From positions 15,029,501-15,093,500 of the forward strand of contig BRKX01000004.1 in the NCBI GenBank assembly GCA_026008535.1: a DNA stretch of 64,000 nt, given 5' to 3'. The notes under the pieces were generated by a model. The model was not told where the DNA came from and searched no databases. It saw only the letters and a program-made list of their open reading frames with translations. Below are positions 34,685 through 46,440 of this stretch, piece after piece. The stretch's first letter is position 1. Every line of letters begins with the position of its first letter. The stretch is from Perilla frutescens (taxonomy: Eukaryota; Streptophyta; Magnoliopsida; Lamiales; Lamiaceae). The position numbers and the translations under genes are program-made.

Positions 34685-34846
34685 CTACCCATATTGACAG
34701 AGAATAGTCAAAATCTCCAGCTTGTGCTCCAGGCTGCGCATGTCCGTCAGTCGAGTGACACGAATCTCCTCGCACGCTGCCGCACGTCTCCGTAAGTCGG
34801 AGGACTCACCCACAACTCGTGAAGGTCCTGCACCTGCGTTAGTCAT
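34685..34846 (-). pseudogene. Degenerate post-pol ORF fragment
   Basis: An ATG at 34846 opens 53 codons (MTNAGAGPSRVVGESSDLRR.., with ..LEHKLEILTILCQYG) up to a TAG at 34685-34687. The same frame continues with VLRVMEHEMGQIMAVSRRTS for some 40 codons. The heptad-like spacing suggests a coiled coil. It sits where Athila-type elements carry their extra ORF. I do not recognise it further. Confidence 0.35.
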
Positions 34847-35457
34847 GATGTCTAACTATAACTCAACCAACCAAGATCATTAGTGACAAGATGGGGGTCT
34901 CAATACCCCACCATCAAATCAAATCCTAGCGAGGAATAAGTTGTAAAAAGTTCCACACAAGGCCAGTAGGAGGAAAACCAACAAGTAAAGAACCAATTTT
35001 TCTCACAAAATCACAACAATACATGTGATAAGAGGAAGAAACAACGAGCACAACTCTATCATGCTAAGTAGCACAGGTAAACATCGAAAGAATAACCAAA
35101 AAGTTTCAATATTTACTACTATTCAACAAGAATCAAGCCAAAAAATCAAAGTGCAACTACTAAGGAGAAAGAAACAAGCAAAGGTAAGTATTAAGAGCAA
35201 AATCATAGCAAAATCCCACAAATCCAACTTACCAAACCCTAGTTTGCAAACTATGAGGATCTTGAGGTAATAGGTAAAGAGATGTAATGATCTAGGCTAA
35301 AATCTTATTCTCCCAAGTAATTAGATGGAGAAAACATACCTTAGATCTTGATTCTTGGCTTGGGAGGCTAGAGGGAGGAGAAGAAATTGAAGAAGAAGAA
35401 GATGAGTGGAATGAAGAAGAAGAGGCGAAGAAAGGGTTTTAAAAACCTTCTTAGTGG

Positions 35458-35590
35458 GGTCGACCAACGGGTCAACCCACTGATTGACCGGCGAGTCAAC
35501 CCTGCTCTTCATATTTTATTCATGGTTGGGTTGACCGGCACTGTGCTAGGTCGACCCGGCCCTTTGTATTTTGTACTTACATGGTTCGAC
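35458..35590. repeat. GGTCGACC palindrome module, post-pol
   Basis: Perfect GGTCGACC at 35458 and 35549, with GGTCAACC (35470), GGTTGACC (35529) and shorter relatives between. Spacers resemble those in the LTR module (..AACCCTG..TTT..TTCATGG..), so the block looks like a diverged copy of the LTR segment. Confidence 0.8.
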
Positions 35591-35973
35591 CCGGGCATGT
35601 TCACAATAGCATGCAATTTTCTTCTTCGGGTACATTTTCTCGATTTCTTGGACCCTTACAAACATGATTAGCTCCATAAAACAAAACAATGAACACAAAA
35701 GAAAAACAAAACAAAACAATGAAAAATTAGGTTACCTCCCAACTAGCGCTTGATTTAACATCACAAGCCGGACGTGCTCCTCTCTTCAAGGATCATGGAG
35801 TGCAAGGATAGAGATACTTCCCACTTGATCTGTCGAGAAATATTTCTTCACTCTTTGTCCATTTATTATGAATGTGCCACCATTTTTTGGAACAATTCAA
35901 ATGAACCATTACAATTCACACGACTTATAACCTATGGCCCCATCTACCTTGATTTCAATTTTTCGGGGAATAA

Positions 35974-37216
35974 TCAAAGGCGATAGTTAAAGAGGAGAAC
36001 TTCATCCCCCGCTTTCAACTCACATTTCTTAATAAAGAGATCATGGAATTTCCGAACTTTTTCTTTGTACAGCACTGCATTCTCATAAGCTTTATTCCAA
36101 AATTCTTGTAGCTCATTTAAAAATAATCCACGATCATACCCAGCTTTCTGAAAATCATAATTGATCTTCTTGAGTGCCCAAAGCACTCTATGTTCCAACT
36201 CTACTGACAGATGGTAAGATTTTCCAAAAACAAGTTGATATGGTGATATGCCAATAGGGGTCTTGTACGCGGTACGGTAGGCCCATAAAGCATCATCCAA
36301 ATGATTAGCCCAATCCTTAGTTGTGGTGATTCACTTCTCGATAATCTGCTTGATTTCTCTATTAGCCAATTACGCTTGTCCATTTTCTTGTGGATGATAT
36401 GGTGAAGTAACTTTGTGCCTGACCCCATACTTGGCCAACAACTGACCAAGACATTTGTTGCAAAAGTGTCCCCCCCGTCACTGAGCAATGCTCTTGGACA
36501 ACCAAAATGGGTGAGATGAGAATATTGTGCTGTAGAAACTTGATCACCACATTTGCATCATTTGTGGCTGTGGGGATGGATTCAACCCATTTGTAGACGT
36601 ACTTGACAGCTAACAAAATATACTGAAATCCATGAGACATAGGAAACGGACCCATAAAGTCTATCCCCCAAACATCGAACAGTTCCATTTCAATCATTGG
36701 CTATTGTGGCATCTCGTCTCTCTTGAAAATGTTCCTCACTTTTTGACATCATTCACACCTAGCAATGTAATCTTTGCAGTCCTTGAAAATTATAAGCTAG
36801 TAGAACCCACTAGTGAGAACTTTCATAGCAATGCGATGGGCCACAAAATGGCCTCATCCTGGTGAAGTATGGCATTCAGTGATGATGTTATGCCATTCAG
36901 TCTATCGCACACATCGTCTGATAACTGTGTCGGTGCATCTTCTAAACAAATATGGATCATCCTAATAGTAAAATCTGACCTCGTAAAGGAATTTTTTCTT
37001 CTAATAAAAAGAGAGGTCTGGCGGAATAATCCGAGTGATTAAATAATTCACTATGTCCGCATACCATGGTGTTTGGCTAGCTATATAGAAAATTCTTTTG
37101 TCAGGAAAATTCTCATTGATACCGATCTTTGGGTTGTCTCCTTCCACTGCTTTCTCCAAGCATGACATGTGATCTGCTATCACATTTTCATAGCCCTTCC
37201 TATCTCTGATCTCCAT
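35974..37216 (-). pseudogene. Athila-like integrase
   Basis: Minus-strand pieces in several frames: a linker (TPWYADIVNYLITRIIPP), then DVWGIDFMGPFPMSHGFQYI with the first catalytic Asp, and, after frame changes, the late core WAYRTAYKTPIGISPYQLVFG and the tail GDEVLLFNYRL. The middle part with the second Asp and Glu is shifted and interrupted. The last frame stops at 35974. Confidence 0.8.
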
Positions 37217-38671
37217 GTCGAGTTCTTGGAAGAGCAGAATTCATCGAATCAGTCAGGGCTTGGCATCCTTCTTTATAAAGAGCTATCGAATTGACGTATG
37301 GTTAGTGAACATAATTGATTTGGTCCCGATGAGGTATGCTCGGAATTTGTCAAATGCATACACCACTGCAAGCATTTCTTTCTCAGTAGTTGTGTAGTTG
37401 ATCTGTGCTGGGATCAATGCCTTACTTGCATAGTAAATGACTCTAAAAAGCTTATCTCATTTCTGGCCCAGAGCAGCTCCAACAGCTACATCACTTGCAT
37501 CACACATAATCTTGAACGATTGAAGCCAATCCAGTGTGATTAGTATAGGTGCAATAATTAACGCCTTCTTCAAAGTCTTGAAAGCTAGTAGTCACTCCTT
37601 AGTAAAGACAAAAGAGATGTCTTTTTCAAGCAACAAGCATAGAGGTTTGGAGATCTTCGAAAAATCCTTGATGAATCGCAAATAGAACCCTGCATGGCAT
37701 AGGAAACTTTTGACAGCTTTGACACTGGTTAGGGGTGGCAATTTCTTAATGGCCACGATCTTTGCTCTGTCCATCTCTAACCTACTGGCTGAAACTTTAT
37801 GACCTAAAACAATGCCTTCTTGAACCATAAAATGACATTTCTCCCAATTCAAGACAAGGTTAGTTTCATCACATTGTTGTAAAACAAGGGTTAGTTGTCC
37901 AAGCAATGATCAAAAGATAAACCGAAGATAAAAAATAGTCATCCATAAATACCTCCATTACTGTATCTATCAACCCATCAAAGATGGCCATCATACACCT
38001 CTGGAATGTGGCAGAGGCATTACATACTCCAAATGACATGAAACGGCAAGCATAAATGCCATAGGGACATGTAAATGATGTCTTTGCTTGATCCTCAGGT
38101 GCTATCATGATCTGATTGTAACCTAAATATCCATCTAGAAAGAAATAATATTTGTAACCAGCTAACCTATTCAATATCTGGTCGATGAATGGTAATGGGA
38201 AGTGATCTTTTCTTATGGACAAATTCAGAGCTTGATAATCGATGCAAATTCTCCATCATGTGACTATTCGTGCTTGTAATTAGCTCATTCCTTTCATCCT
38301 TGACCACGGTGATCCCTCATTTCTTTGATACGACTTGAGTTAGGCTCACCCATTCACTATTCAAGATAGCAAAAGTGATCCCTGCATCCAGTAGCTTGAT
38401 AACTTCCTTTTTTCACCACCTATTGCATTACTGGATTCAACCTCCTTTGTGGTTGCACATTGGGCTTGTAGTTCTCTTCCATCAAAATACGGTGCATGTA
38501 AATTGAAGGACTAATTCCTTTGATGCCTACAATTGTCCAACCTATTGTAGTTTTGTATTTTCTTAACACTTTTAGAAGCTTTTCTCGTTGCTCTGTATCC
38601 AAATAAGAAGAAATTATTATGGGGTAAGCTTCATTATCTACTAGATAAGCATATTTAAGATGTTTAGACAA
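37217..38671 (-). pseudogene. Athila-like reverse transcriptase and RNase H
   Basis: Visible blocks in minus-strand order: LLKVLRKYKTTIGWTIVGIKG (RT entry), IRKDHFPLPFIDQILNRLAG, FLDGYLGYNQIMIAPEDQ, TATFQ-like ASATFQRCMMAIF and the catalytic EVFMDDYF with both Asp retained. A frameshift follows directly. Then come VLGHKVSASRLEMDRAKI and the thumb segment FLCHAGFYLRFIKDFSKI. RNase H is present only as broken stretches between 37220 and 37600. Confidence 0.82.
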
Positions 38672-38733
38672 TGGTTTGAGTTCTATTTTTGTGGAGCAGG
38701 AGTCGGGGCAAAAAAACCACGTTAGAAGATTCA

Positions 38734-38837
38734 GGTTGACCCAGAGATGAAGTTTTGGTCAGGGTCAACCCAGGTAAGGTCGGGTCGACCAATCGGTCGA
38801 CCCAGCCTTTTACTTTTTCTTCTTAAGCGGGTCGACC
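38734..38837. repeat. GGTCGACC palindrome module, protease-RT linker
   Basis: Perfect GGTCGACC at 38783, 38795 and 38830, plus GGTTGACC (38734) and GGTCAACC (38763), packed into about 100 bases between the protease and RT remnants. The 38783/38795 pair is arranged as GGGTCGACC..GGTCGACCC. Confidence 0.85.
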
Positions 38838-39085
38838 CGGAGCTCTATCCATGCTTTTCAACTCTTCTTCTCCTGATTCGCTCATTTGGTCTCCTTCATC
38901 TCGTGCCTCAAAAACATGTATTAATTCAAGCAAGGGAACACTGTCCAAAAATTCATCATAATCAAAAAGTAAATTACTATGTGAATAAACCGAATCTTAG
39001 ATACAGTGTTCCAATGGATCTCTTTTACTAGGAATTTGGGTTGACATAGAGAACACTTCTTCAAAAATGGTGCTTCCTTCTTCTC

Positions 39086-40784
39086 TTTCCTCATGATGTG
39101 ACATCACGTGCGCTATAGATAGCGTGATCTCTTAATCATCAATCTTTAATATCAACTCCTCATTATTGACATCAATCATTGCTCCCCTAGTTGCTAAAAT
39201 GGTCTTCCCAATATCAACGACACATGACTATTCTCCTGCACATCAAGAATTACAAAATCTGCAGAAAAAATGAAATCATTAACTTGGACAAGTATATCTT
39301 CAGCAATTCCTATAGCATGAGTAATGGAACTGTTAGTGCCATATGCACTTAGGTGTTTAGGATTGTTATTATCTGTTTAAGATGTTATGGTAATTTCAAA
39401 AGAACATAAAAAGTTTTGGTTGTTCAAGATTGAATACCATGTTCTGGGCAATTCTGTGAACATTCTGCTGCCAATCTGATTGAAGATCAAGACATGTACT
39501 TAGTCATGTTCAAGAACATGATCATGTACATGGTTGTCTAGAGAGTTTACAAGAGACGTGCCATGCTAGATCCAAAGAGTTGAACCTGCAGAATCAAGAT
39601 GGACATTTCAGAATAGAAGCTGCCTTGTTCGTGATAAAGATCAAGAAAGAAAGAAGGAGTTCTATTCAAGGAAGACATCTAAACTAGGAAAGTCCGATTT
39701 ATTTAAGAAAATTGTTTCCTTATTAAACCCTAGTCTAATTAGGACTTCTAATTACCTTGTTAAGGCTATATCTGTTGTTTATAAATAGCCTGAGAATCAG
39801 ACTAGTTTAGTAGACACGAATTTTATGAATACACAAAAGGGCTAAGAGTCAAAAGACTTCACATTCGAAGCATATAGTATTCGGGTAGACTAGGTTTGAT
39901 CAGTTAGATCATTGTGTTTCTAGTATGTGTTTGAAACTCATTTTCATACACACTTAAAGGAGTCTCGGGAGAGATTTTCTGTGGGAACTAGAGGGATTCT
40001 AGGTTGTGAGGGGATCTCACAATTCAGTTTAGTGAAAAAAGTTGAATCGGGTAGGAAAGGGGTCGAGTGACGGGAGTCTTCGTGTAATAATCTTTTTAAC
40101 CATTCAATGGAGTAGTAAACTATTTCTCACGGACTTGATAAGTCCCCCTAACATAGATCAGTTGATTGAATAGGGTTATCAACCTCGTGTTCTTTATTTG
40201 CTCAAGTTTTTACATTCTGACCTTGCATGTTCACAACAATGTTCAAGTACATGATGATGAACATGATCGCGCAGTTTATGTAACTTCAGAATGATCCACC
40301 ATTTGAATAGCTATAGACAATGGCTTAAGGTTGCCAATTTCTAACTTCCTGAAAATATGCAATGGCATTAGGTTGATACTGGCTCTAGAATCACATAGTG
40401 TTCTATCAATTGTCATGTTTCCAACAGTGCATATGATTATGAAACTTCTGAGGTCCTTTATTTTCTCCGGCAGTCTTCTTCTATTCTTCACTCCTCCAAT
40501 TTCTATTAAGTGCACAGTCTTAAACCCCTATCTCTCCTCTTCTGAGATAACAATTTCTTCAAAAACTTTGCATATCCTGGCATCTGCTGCAAAGCTTCAA
40601 TCAATGGAATGTTGATTTCTATTTTCTTGAAGATTTCCAAAAAATTAGCAAATCTTTCCTCCATCTTCTTTTTAGCTAGTCTCTTTGGAAATGGGACCTC
40701 ATCACGATTCAAGTGATGTTGTCTAGGTTTTGATTTTCTAGTACTTTCTTCTCTTGGGTTATCATCTTTGCTCCATACTGCCAC
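39086..40784 (-). pseudogene. Athila-like protease, split by an insertion
   Basis: The N-terminal part (40280-40784) shows FPKRLAKKKMEERFANFLEIFKKIEI-type sequence, QMPGYAKFLK and the active-site region TLCDSRASINLMPLHIF. Here the D-L/T-G triad reads D-S-R, so the catalytic glycine is lost. The frame breaks at about 40280. The C-terminal part resumes at 39330 (THAIGIAEDILVQVNDFIF, ..VILDVQ..SLILGR-like) in the same direction. The intervening 949 bp is an LTR-like insertion. Confidence 0.78.
39331..40279 (+). mobile_element. Solo-LTR-like insertion (949 bp)
   Basis: Begins TGTTAGTGCC and interrupts the protease frame exactly. GGAAC (39326-39330) and GTAAC (40280-40284) flank it, a 4/5 match fitting an aged 5-bp duplication. 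It carries TATAAATA (39780-39787) in the middle, as expected of an LTR promoter on the plus strand, and no coding frame. The far end reads ..TTTAT rather than ..CA, so the terminus is mutated or the true end differs by a few bases. The superfamily (copia or gypsy) is not decided. Confidence 0.6.
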
Positions 40785-40999
40785 TTCTAACTCCTTCCCC
40801 CCTTTGTAGGTGCATGCGTCTGCTCTTCATCAGTGGGCATATGTGGACTAAGATATGAAGTACCACTCCTCAGATTTATTGAGTAACAATCTCCATAGGG
40901 GATCATCACTCTCTTTTCTCTATCCATGTCTATCTTGACTTGGTCACATTACTTGGATAAAATCCTTATCTGACTTTAGGTAGCCTGTTTGAACTGTTC

Positions 41000-42040
41000 T
41001 ATCTCTATAGTGATCTACTCAACCTTTGCATCAATTCTTCTGGTGAACTTTTTGAAATGATCAGGGGGTCCTTGATCCTCTTGTACTCCATTCGAATAAA
41101 GAGTTGGAATGTGAGGTTTGTCAGAATTATTCATTCCCCAGCTGGTTCGTGAATATTTGTGTGGATTACTTATGCAATCAACCTCTTCTAGTTGATTCTC
41201 AGTGAATGACATCAATTCTTCCTTCAGTGCTGCAGCGGTTGACTGGAGATCTTGCAGATAAACTTCTTTTATTACCGTAATTTTTGGACTTTCTTTCTTC
41301 TTTGCTGGCCACTGGTAGCTGTTCGATGCTACCTCTTCCACAATCCTCATAGCATCAGCTGATGTCCGTGCTATCAGAGATCCTCCTATAGAGGCATCCA
41401 ACAAAGTTTTGATGAATAGAGTAAATCCCCTATAGAGATGACACACCTGTTGTACTTCTGTGAATCCATATTGAGGACATATCCTTAGCATGTCTCTGTA
41501 TCATTCCCATGCTTCATATAGTGGCTCATCCATTGACTGAATGAATTGAGTGATCTCCGCTTGCATCTGAATAATCTTTGCTGGAGGAAAGAACTTGTAT
41601 AGGAATTTTTGACGTAAATCCTCCCAACTCATTATTCTTACTTGACCAACAGACATATACCACATCTTAGTCTGGTCTCTCAATGAGAAAGAGAACATAC
41701 GCGATTTAATCGCATCTTGGGGAACTCCTGTGATTTTGATGGTGTCATAGAGTTCTAGAAACTGAAGTAGATGATCATATGGGTCTTCTGATTGCTTTCC
41801 TCCAAACTAATTCTATTGAACCAGATTGATCAGGCTAGCTTTTAGCTCGAACTGCGTCGCAGTGACTTCTAGTCCCCCACAGTACATTGTTCCTCAGCAG
41901 TCTGGAATATGTCTTGAATATTTTTCTGCGAGTCTTGATTCTATCTCTCTTCTTGTTGCTGCATCTTTAACTACATCTTTGTTATTTGTCTCTGGAGTGC
42001 CTCCAACACGGCATTATATGATGCTCTTTGGCTCTCCATA
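41000..42040 (-). pseudogene. Athila-like gag
   Basis: The minus-strand gag includes LINLVQ..FGGKQSEDPYDHLL near 41790-41830, IKITGVPQDAIKSRMFSFSLRDQTKMWY, KDLRQ-type WEDLRQKFLYKFFPPAKI, QAEITQFIQSMDEPLYEAWE (stop), YGFTEVQQVCHLYRGF and GGSLIARTSADAMRIVEEVASN. Stops and frame changes occur. It matches the other Athila gag at 43592-43948 and 61777-62600 in block order but lies on the opposite strand. Confidence 0.82.
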
Positions 42041-43001
42041 GGTATCTCTACCAAGAACATCACAACTTTTAAACAAAACAAAAATAAAATGAAATAAAAT
42101 AACATTGACTAGCCTACTGGCTCAATACCAAAATCAATAAAGCATTTTAATACTTAGGTGAAAAAGAGTATCGTATCCCACAAGGACTAAGATTCGAATA
42201 AACTACTAGACCAAAGCACAAGTATAAGTTCAATATCTAGACTCTAAATTCAAAGGCAAGGAGTGATGAAATGTAAAACAGAACACAAATATAAACAAAT
42301 GCAAATAACGATACTAACGCTAAATAAATAATGGAAACAGGGGATTCCAGGAAAAATGCGCATAAAACAGATATCGGATTAATTTATTCATTACTTAATC
42401 TTCTTTACTCCATTAAAGGTGGGAAATCACTAAAGTGTTATGAGACTGTTCATAAAACCCATGTCATAACATAGAAATAATAAGCATGTACTTCACTGTG
42501 GTCGGTTCTTCACACACGTTATTACTCACAACCTCGTTCATTGGACTTAAATCTCAATGCAACACTAGTTCACTTGGTTGGTCCTCTCTAGCATCACATA
42601 AAATGGTCCATATATTTTATCCCACAAATTAACCAGTCACAAATAGAATTTTTCAGTTAATTAGCTTGCATACACATGTTGTGGCCATCAACATACATAT
42701 GAGAAATTCAAACTAGATAATCAAATGTCCAATAATGAACGGAAAATATAATTAAATAAATCAAGTCATTTAATCCATAATAGTTGCAAAACCTAAAATC
42801 CCTACAATAATTTTGCTAGACATAAATAAAACAGAGTTTGAATCATCTTAGAATAAATATAAATGACACCGGAAATCCTTTGTGGCATTCAATTATCTTC
42901 TAAGATGTTTTCTTCTCCAGCTCTTATCGTCTCTTTTCTTCAATGGGTCAATGGTGTTCTCCATCTCTTCGGGATGTAGAGGTATCATGGTATTGTGGAT
43001 G
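42041..43001 (-). other. Leader between 5' LTR and gag
   Basis: No coding frame supported. A clear TGGCGCC-type primer site was not found next to the LTR end at 43002. Confidence 0.45.
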
Positions 43002-43591
43002 TGATCTTAAGTATAAAAATGGCATCTCTAGTGTATGATAGTCGAGTGAGAGAGGTAAGAGTGTCGAAGGTGCGTTGTATATGTCTTCAAATTAGGTTCG
43101 AAACCCTAATTATAGGTGAAAACTCGTCAATCCGCGGAGCCAAGAAGCTCAGGTCAACCAAGAGAGTTGGGTCGACCCTGAAGGCTATTTTTGTACAGGG
43201 TTGAGCCAGCCAATTGAGCCAGGTCGACCCTATCCTTTGTAATTTGCTCATAGGTGGGTCGACCGAGACTTTCTTGGTCGACCCAACCCTGATTCAACTT
43301 GGGCTTCGAAATCCAATGGGCTTTAATCATAAAATCCACTCTATTAAGCTATAATTAAGTCATTAATTAGGCCCAATGCCTAATTCAATCATTCCTTAAC
43401 TTCCTCCAACTTCAATTGCTCAATTTTCACCAATTATTCAATAATTTCCTCACTTAAGCTGTAAAACTCGCAAACACATTAAGAATACCAAATGATAGAA
43501 ATTAAAGCATAAAATCTAGTAAAATACACAACTTCTTAATATAAAAAACATAAAAAAAAGTCCAAAAGTTGTGTAAAATACACAGCCATCA
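43002..43591 (-). repeat. 5' LTR of minus-strand Athila-like element
   Basis: 590 bp, matched by 32316-32906. Four perfect GGTCGACC copies (43170, 43222, 43257, 43276). Ends ..CCATCA at 43591. Confidence 0.88.
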
Positions 43592-43948
43592 TGTTCCAAC
43601 AGCCTGCCGAACCTGTTCGAGTGGTCGGGGGACCTGGAATCAATGCTGCCAATTTCGAGTTGAATATAGGACTGATTAACATGGTGCAACAAAATCAGTT
43701 CGGCAGCAATCAAACTGAAGATCCCAATGCTCATCTATCATAATTTCTAGAACTCTGTGGGATAATCAAGATCAATGCAGTACCGCACGATGCTATCAAG
43801 CTTAGTTTGTTCTCTTTTTCCTTAAGGAACAAGGTAAAGACTTGGTATATGTCGATCAACCACTGCATGATCACAAGTTGGAAGGATCTCAGACAAAATT
43901 CCTCTACAAGTTTTTTCCGCCGGGAAAGACTATCAAGTTGCAGGCCGA
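43592..43948 (+). pseudogene. Older Athila-like gag, first part (host of the nest)
   Basis: Plus-strand gag with LINMVQQNQFGSNQTEDPNAH, a stop, then ELCGIIKINAVPHDAIKLSLFSFSLR and ITSWKDLRQ. A frameshift near 43893 precedes the FFPPGKTIKLQA-type segment. The sequence is cut at 43948; the continuation begins at 61777. Its own LTR and upstream part are missing, replaced by the end of the minus-strand Athila LTR. Confidence 0.8.
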
Positions 43949-44144
43949 TAATGGAACTGAGGATTATTTGGATGTGTGTTGATTGAATAAAACATTTTGA
44001 TCAAAACGATCCCACATCCCATTGCATGCTAAAACTGAATCTAAATCTCATGCACAGCAGAAAACTGAGATTATCGATTACCTTACAATCGGAGAGACAC
44101 AGTTGAGAAAATATAGATATGAAATCTACAACTCCTCCATTCTT
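43949..44144 (-). repeat. Reversed LTR arm, outer part
   Basis: The reverse complement of 61585-61776 with scattered differences. It ends where the plus-strand Athila LTR starts; the arm continues at 60072. Confidence 0.85.
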
Positions 44145-45087
44145 CATTCCGTTTCGGGCCTTATGCCCGCAGACTTTAGGATTTCCAGTTTATGTTACTA
44201 AATCCAGTGTTGGTGTTGGATTACTTTTGTTGTTTAATATAAGTAAGTTTTTATTTAATTTATGTCTTTTTTATTTCTTTTAATTATTATTATTGTTCTA
44301 AGTCTGGCATTAGTGGCTAGACTCGTTATTCCAAATTGAACAAAGATAAGAACTTAATGAACACGTAAGAACCGTGAGGCTTATGGGCATAAACTGTGTG
44401 AATTTAGTTCCGTGATGTAATTATTTTCTTTGTTGCATTAAAGTGGGCAAAGCTAGTTAATCGTGGCTGATCACTCGTTAATTAGAATTATGTTCACTAC
44501 CTCTATAAATGGTCAATGAATTATAGTTGTGTGTTGGTCATGAAGGGATGGGATACATCACGGGTATTGATGGCATCTGAGAGATCAGTGTCTAGGTAAA
44601 TTTGGGTCTGTCTAGGGCATAATGCTGCTTTGTTGCTTACAATCATATAAGAGATCGGGGTTGGGCAACAAGTTAGGGTTTAGAGGACGATAGATCACCT
44701 CTAGGCTAAACTGAAAGGATAGATTGGCTAAGTGAGAGAGATTCGTTGTCTATAACCAGATAATTAGGTTCATATAAGTAATCAGTGTGCCCATGATCAG
44801 TTGAGTGTTTGTTAAGTTCGAAATCTACGTTCTAATCCGGAATAAGTTACTACTAGTATTTTCCTTTCTTTGTTTTATTTTGTTTTGTTATTTTATTTTA
44901 CAGTATTTACATTAAGAAGTACGGAGACCACAATAACTCTCAATTTTGGAAATAGTGACATTGGAAGATAGGATTCATAGCTTTTTGTGGGATCGAACAT
45001 TACTCTCGTTACTAGCTATGTCTTACAGTGGGCATAAGGATAAGACTCTCTTGGGATTTATTCTGACCGCGAAATGACCACGCGTCA
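44145..45087 (+). repeat. 5' LTR of plus-strand Athila element
   Basis: 943 bp, starting CATTCCGTTTCGGGCC with the leading TG apparently reduced to T, and ending ..CGCGTCA. The partner is at 59135-60071. Confidence 0.85.
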
Positions 45088-45091
45088 GAAT

Positions 45092-45109
45092 TGGTGCCGT
45101 TGTCGGGGA
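45092..45109 (+). other. Primer-binding site, Athila type
   Basis: TGGTGCCGTTGTCGGGGA, one base from the TGGCGCCGTTGTCGGGGA site typical of Athila/Tat elements and complementary to an Asp tRNA end; the change is C to T. Confidence 0.88.
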
Positions 45110-46440
45110 GCTGATTCTAGAAATTCTATTTTCCCAACTTGTTAGCCTGGCCAGTGGATGCTCAATACCTCTACGGGAGTTTTCTCGTATGATCCAGAAC
45201 CTAAGAAAACTCTGAAGAGAAGGAGAGCAGAAGCAGGGAGGGCACAACAAGTAGAAAGACTTGCTCATGAAAGAGAACTGGAGCAAGAAAGAGCTTAAGA
45301 AGAAAGGAACGAACAACCAAGGATAGCCCTGATAGCTGAAGAAGAAGGTAGAACACTGAGGCAGTTAGTCTTTCCGACTAATATGAATTTACATCCCATG
45401 GGCATTACGCTCCTAGCAATCACTAGAAGCTAGGAGTTGAAGGCAAGTTTCATCCAGATCTTGCCCAAGAACCATGGGATGACTGGAGAAGACCCTTAGA
45501 GGCATATTTAAGATTTCGAGATGGTGTATCAAACACAACCCACAGATGGGGGAAAAGAGCAATATGTGCGACTTGTCTCATTTCTATTTACTCTTCAAAA
45601 TGGGGCACGAGACTGGTTATACACACTGCCAATTGGTAGTATAACCACGTGGGCACAACTGCAGTAGAAATTCCTAGAAAAATATTTCTCCGTATCTAGA
45701 GTTCAGGAGATGAAGCAAAGAATTGAAAGTCTGGAGATGGGCATAAATGAAAGCTTCTACGACTACTGGTGTCGATTTTAGAACATGCTGACAAAGTGCC
45801 CACAATACTAGATCACAGATCACGATCTGATCCAATACTTTATGTTTGGTTTAAGACCACATGCTAAAATCATTGTTAATGCTTCATGTGGAGGATCTAT
45901 TCTGAATAAATTACCAACTGAAGCCTTCAGAATTTTGGCAGAAATGGCTGATGAAAATAGAGATGAAAGTGCCGAGGGCTTGTGGCCCAGATAGAGAAAG
46001 TGATGAACCATACTGGGGCACTGAAGAAAAGAGTGTGTAGAGCGTGCAATAGTGTGGCCCATTTCACTGATGAATGCCCAACACTGCAAGAGGAGGACCT
46101 CGCTGAAGTTAAATCTCTCGGTGGGCATAACAACAATAAGCGATATGATCCCAACTCCCAAACATACAATCCTGGATGGAGGGATCACGAGAATTTCAGA
46201 TGGAAAAGAAATGATGCCCACCAGCAAGATTTACCACCACCACCGCCGAGGGCACGTGAAGAACCCAGCCTGGCCGAACTAGTCCATGCATTGGCCAAGG
46301 AGAATGTGAAGTCATAGCAGGAGAATGACAGGTTCAAACAAGAGACAAGGGTCAGGCTGCAACATGTGTGCAAACAAATTTCCCAACTAGCTCAAGAGCT
46401 CGCCCAACTAAAGGAAAGAAATGGATAATTACCCTCATAA
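45110..46440 (+). pseudogene. Athila gag (plus-strand element)
   Basis: The degenerate N-terminal half shows LVSFLFTLQNGARDWLYTLP, GSITTWAQLQ (stop) KFLEKYF and RPHAKIIVNASCGGSILNKL. The C-terminal half is open at 45982-46317, with an intact zinc knuckle CRACNSVAHFTDEC and a PPPPP run. A coiled-coil-like end follows (QISQLAQELAQLKERNG). Stops are common before 45980. Confidence 0.85.

Larger units (their letters stand above)
32316..43591 (-). mobile_element. Athila-like retrotransposon, minus strand, decayed
   Basis: LTRs of about 590 bp (32316-32906 and 43002-43591) enclose, on the minus strand, gag, protease, RT, RNase H, integrase, a post-pol region and a GGGGGTTT polypurine tract. The plus-strand start is TCAT in the left LTR and TGAT in the right one; both end ATCA. 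The flanking pentamers TGCTT (32311-32315) and TGTTC (43592-43596) agree at only three positions, and the sequences on the two sides are unrelated, so it may be a recombined rather than simple insertion. A 949-bp LTR-like insert splits the protease. Confidence 0.85.
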
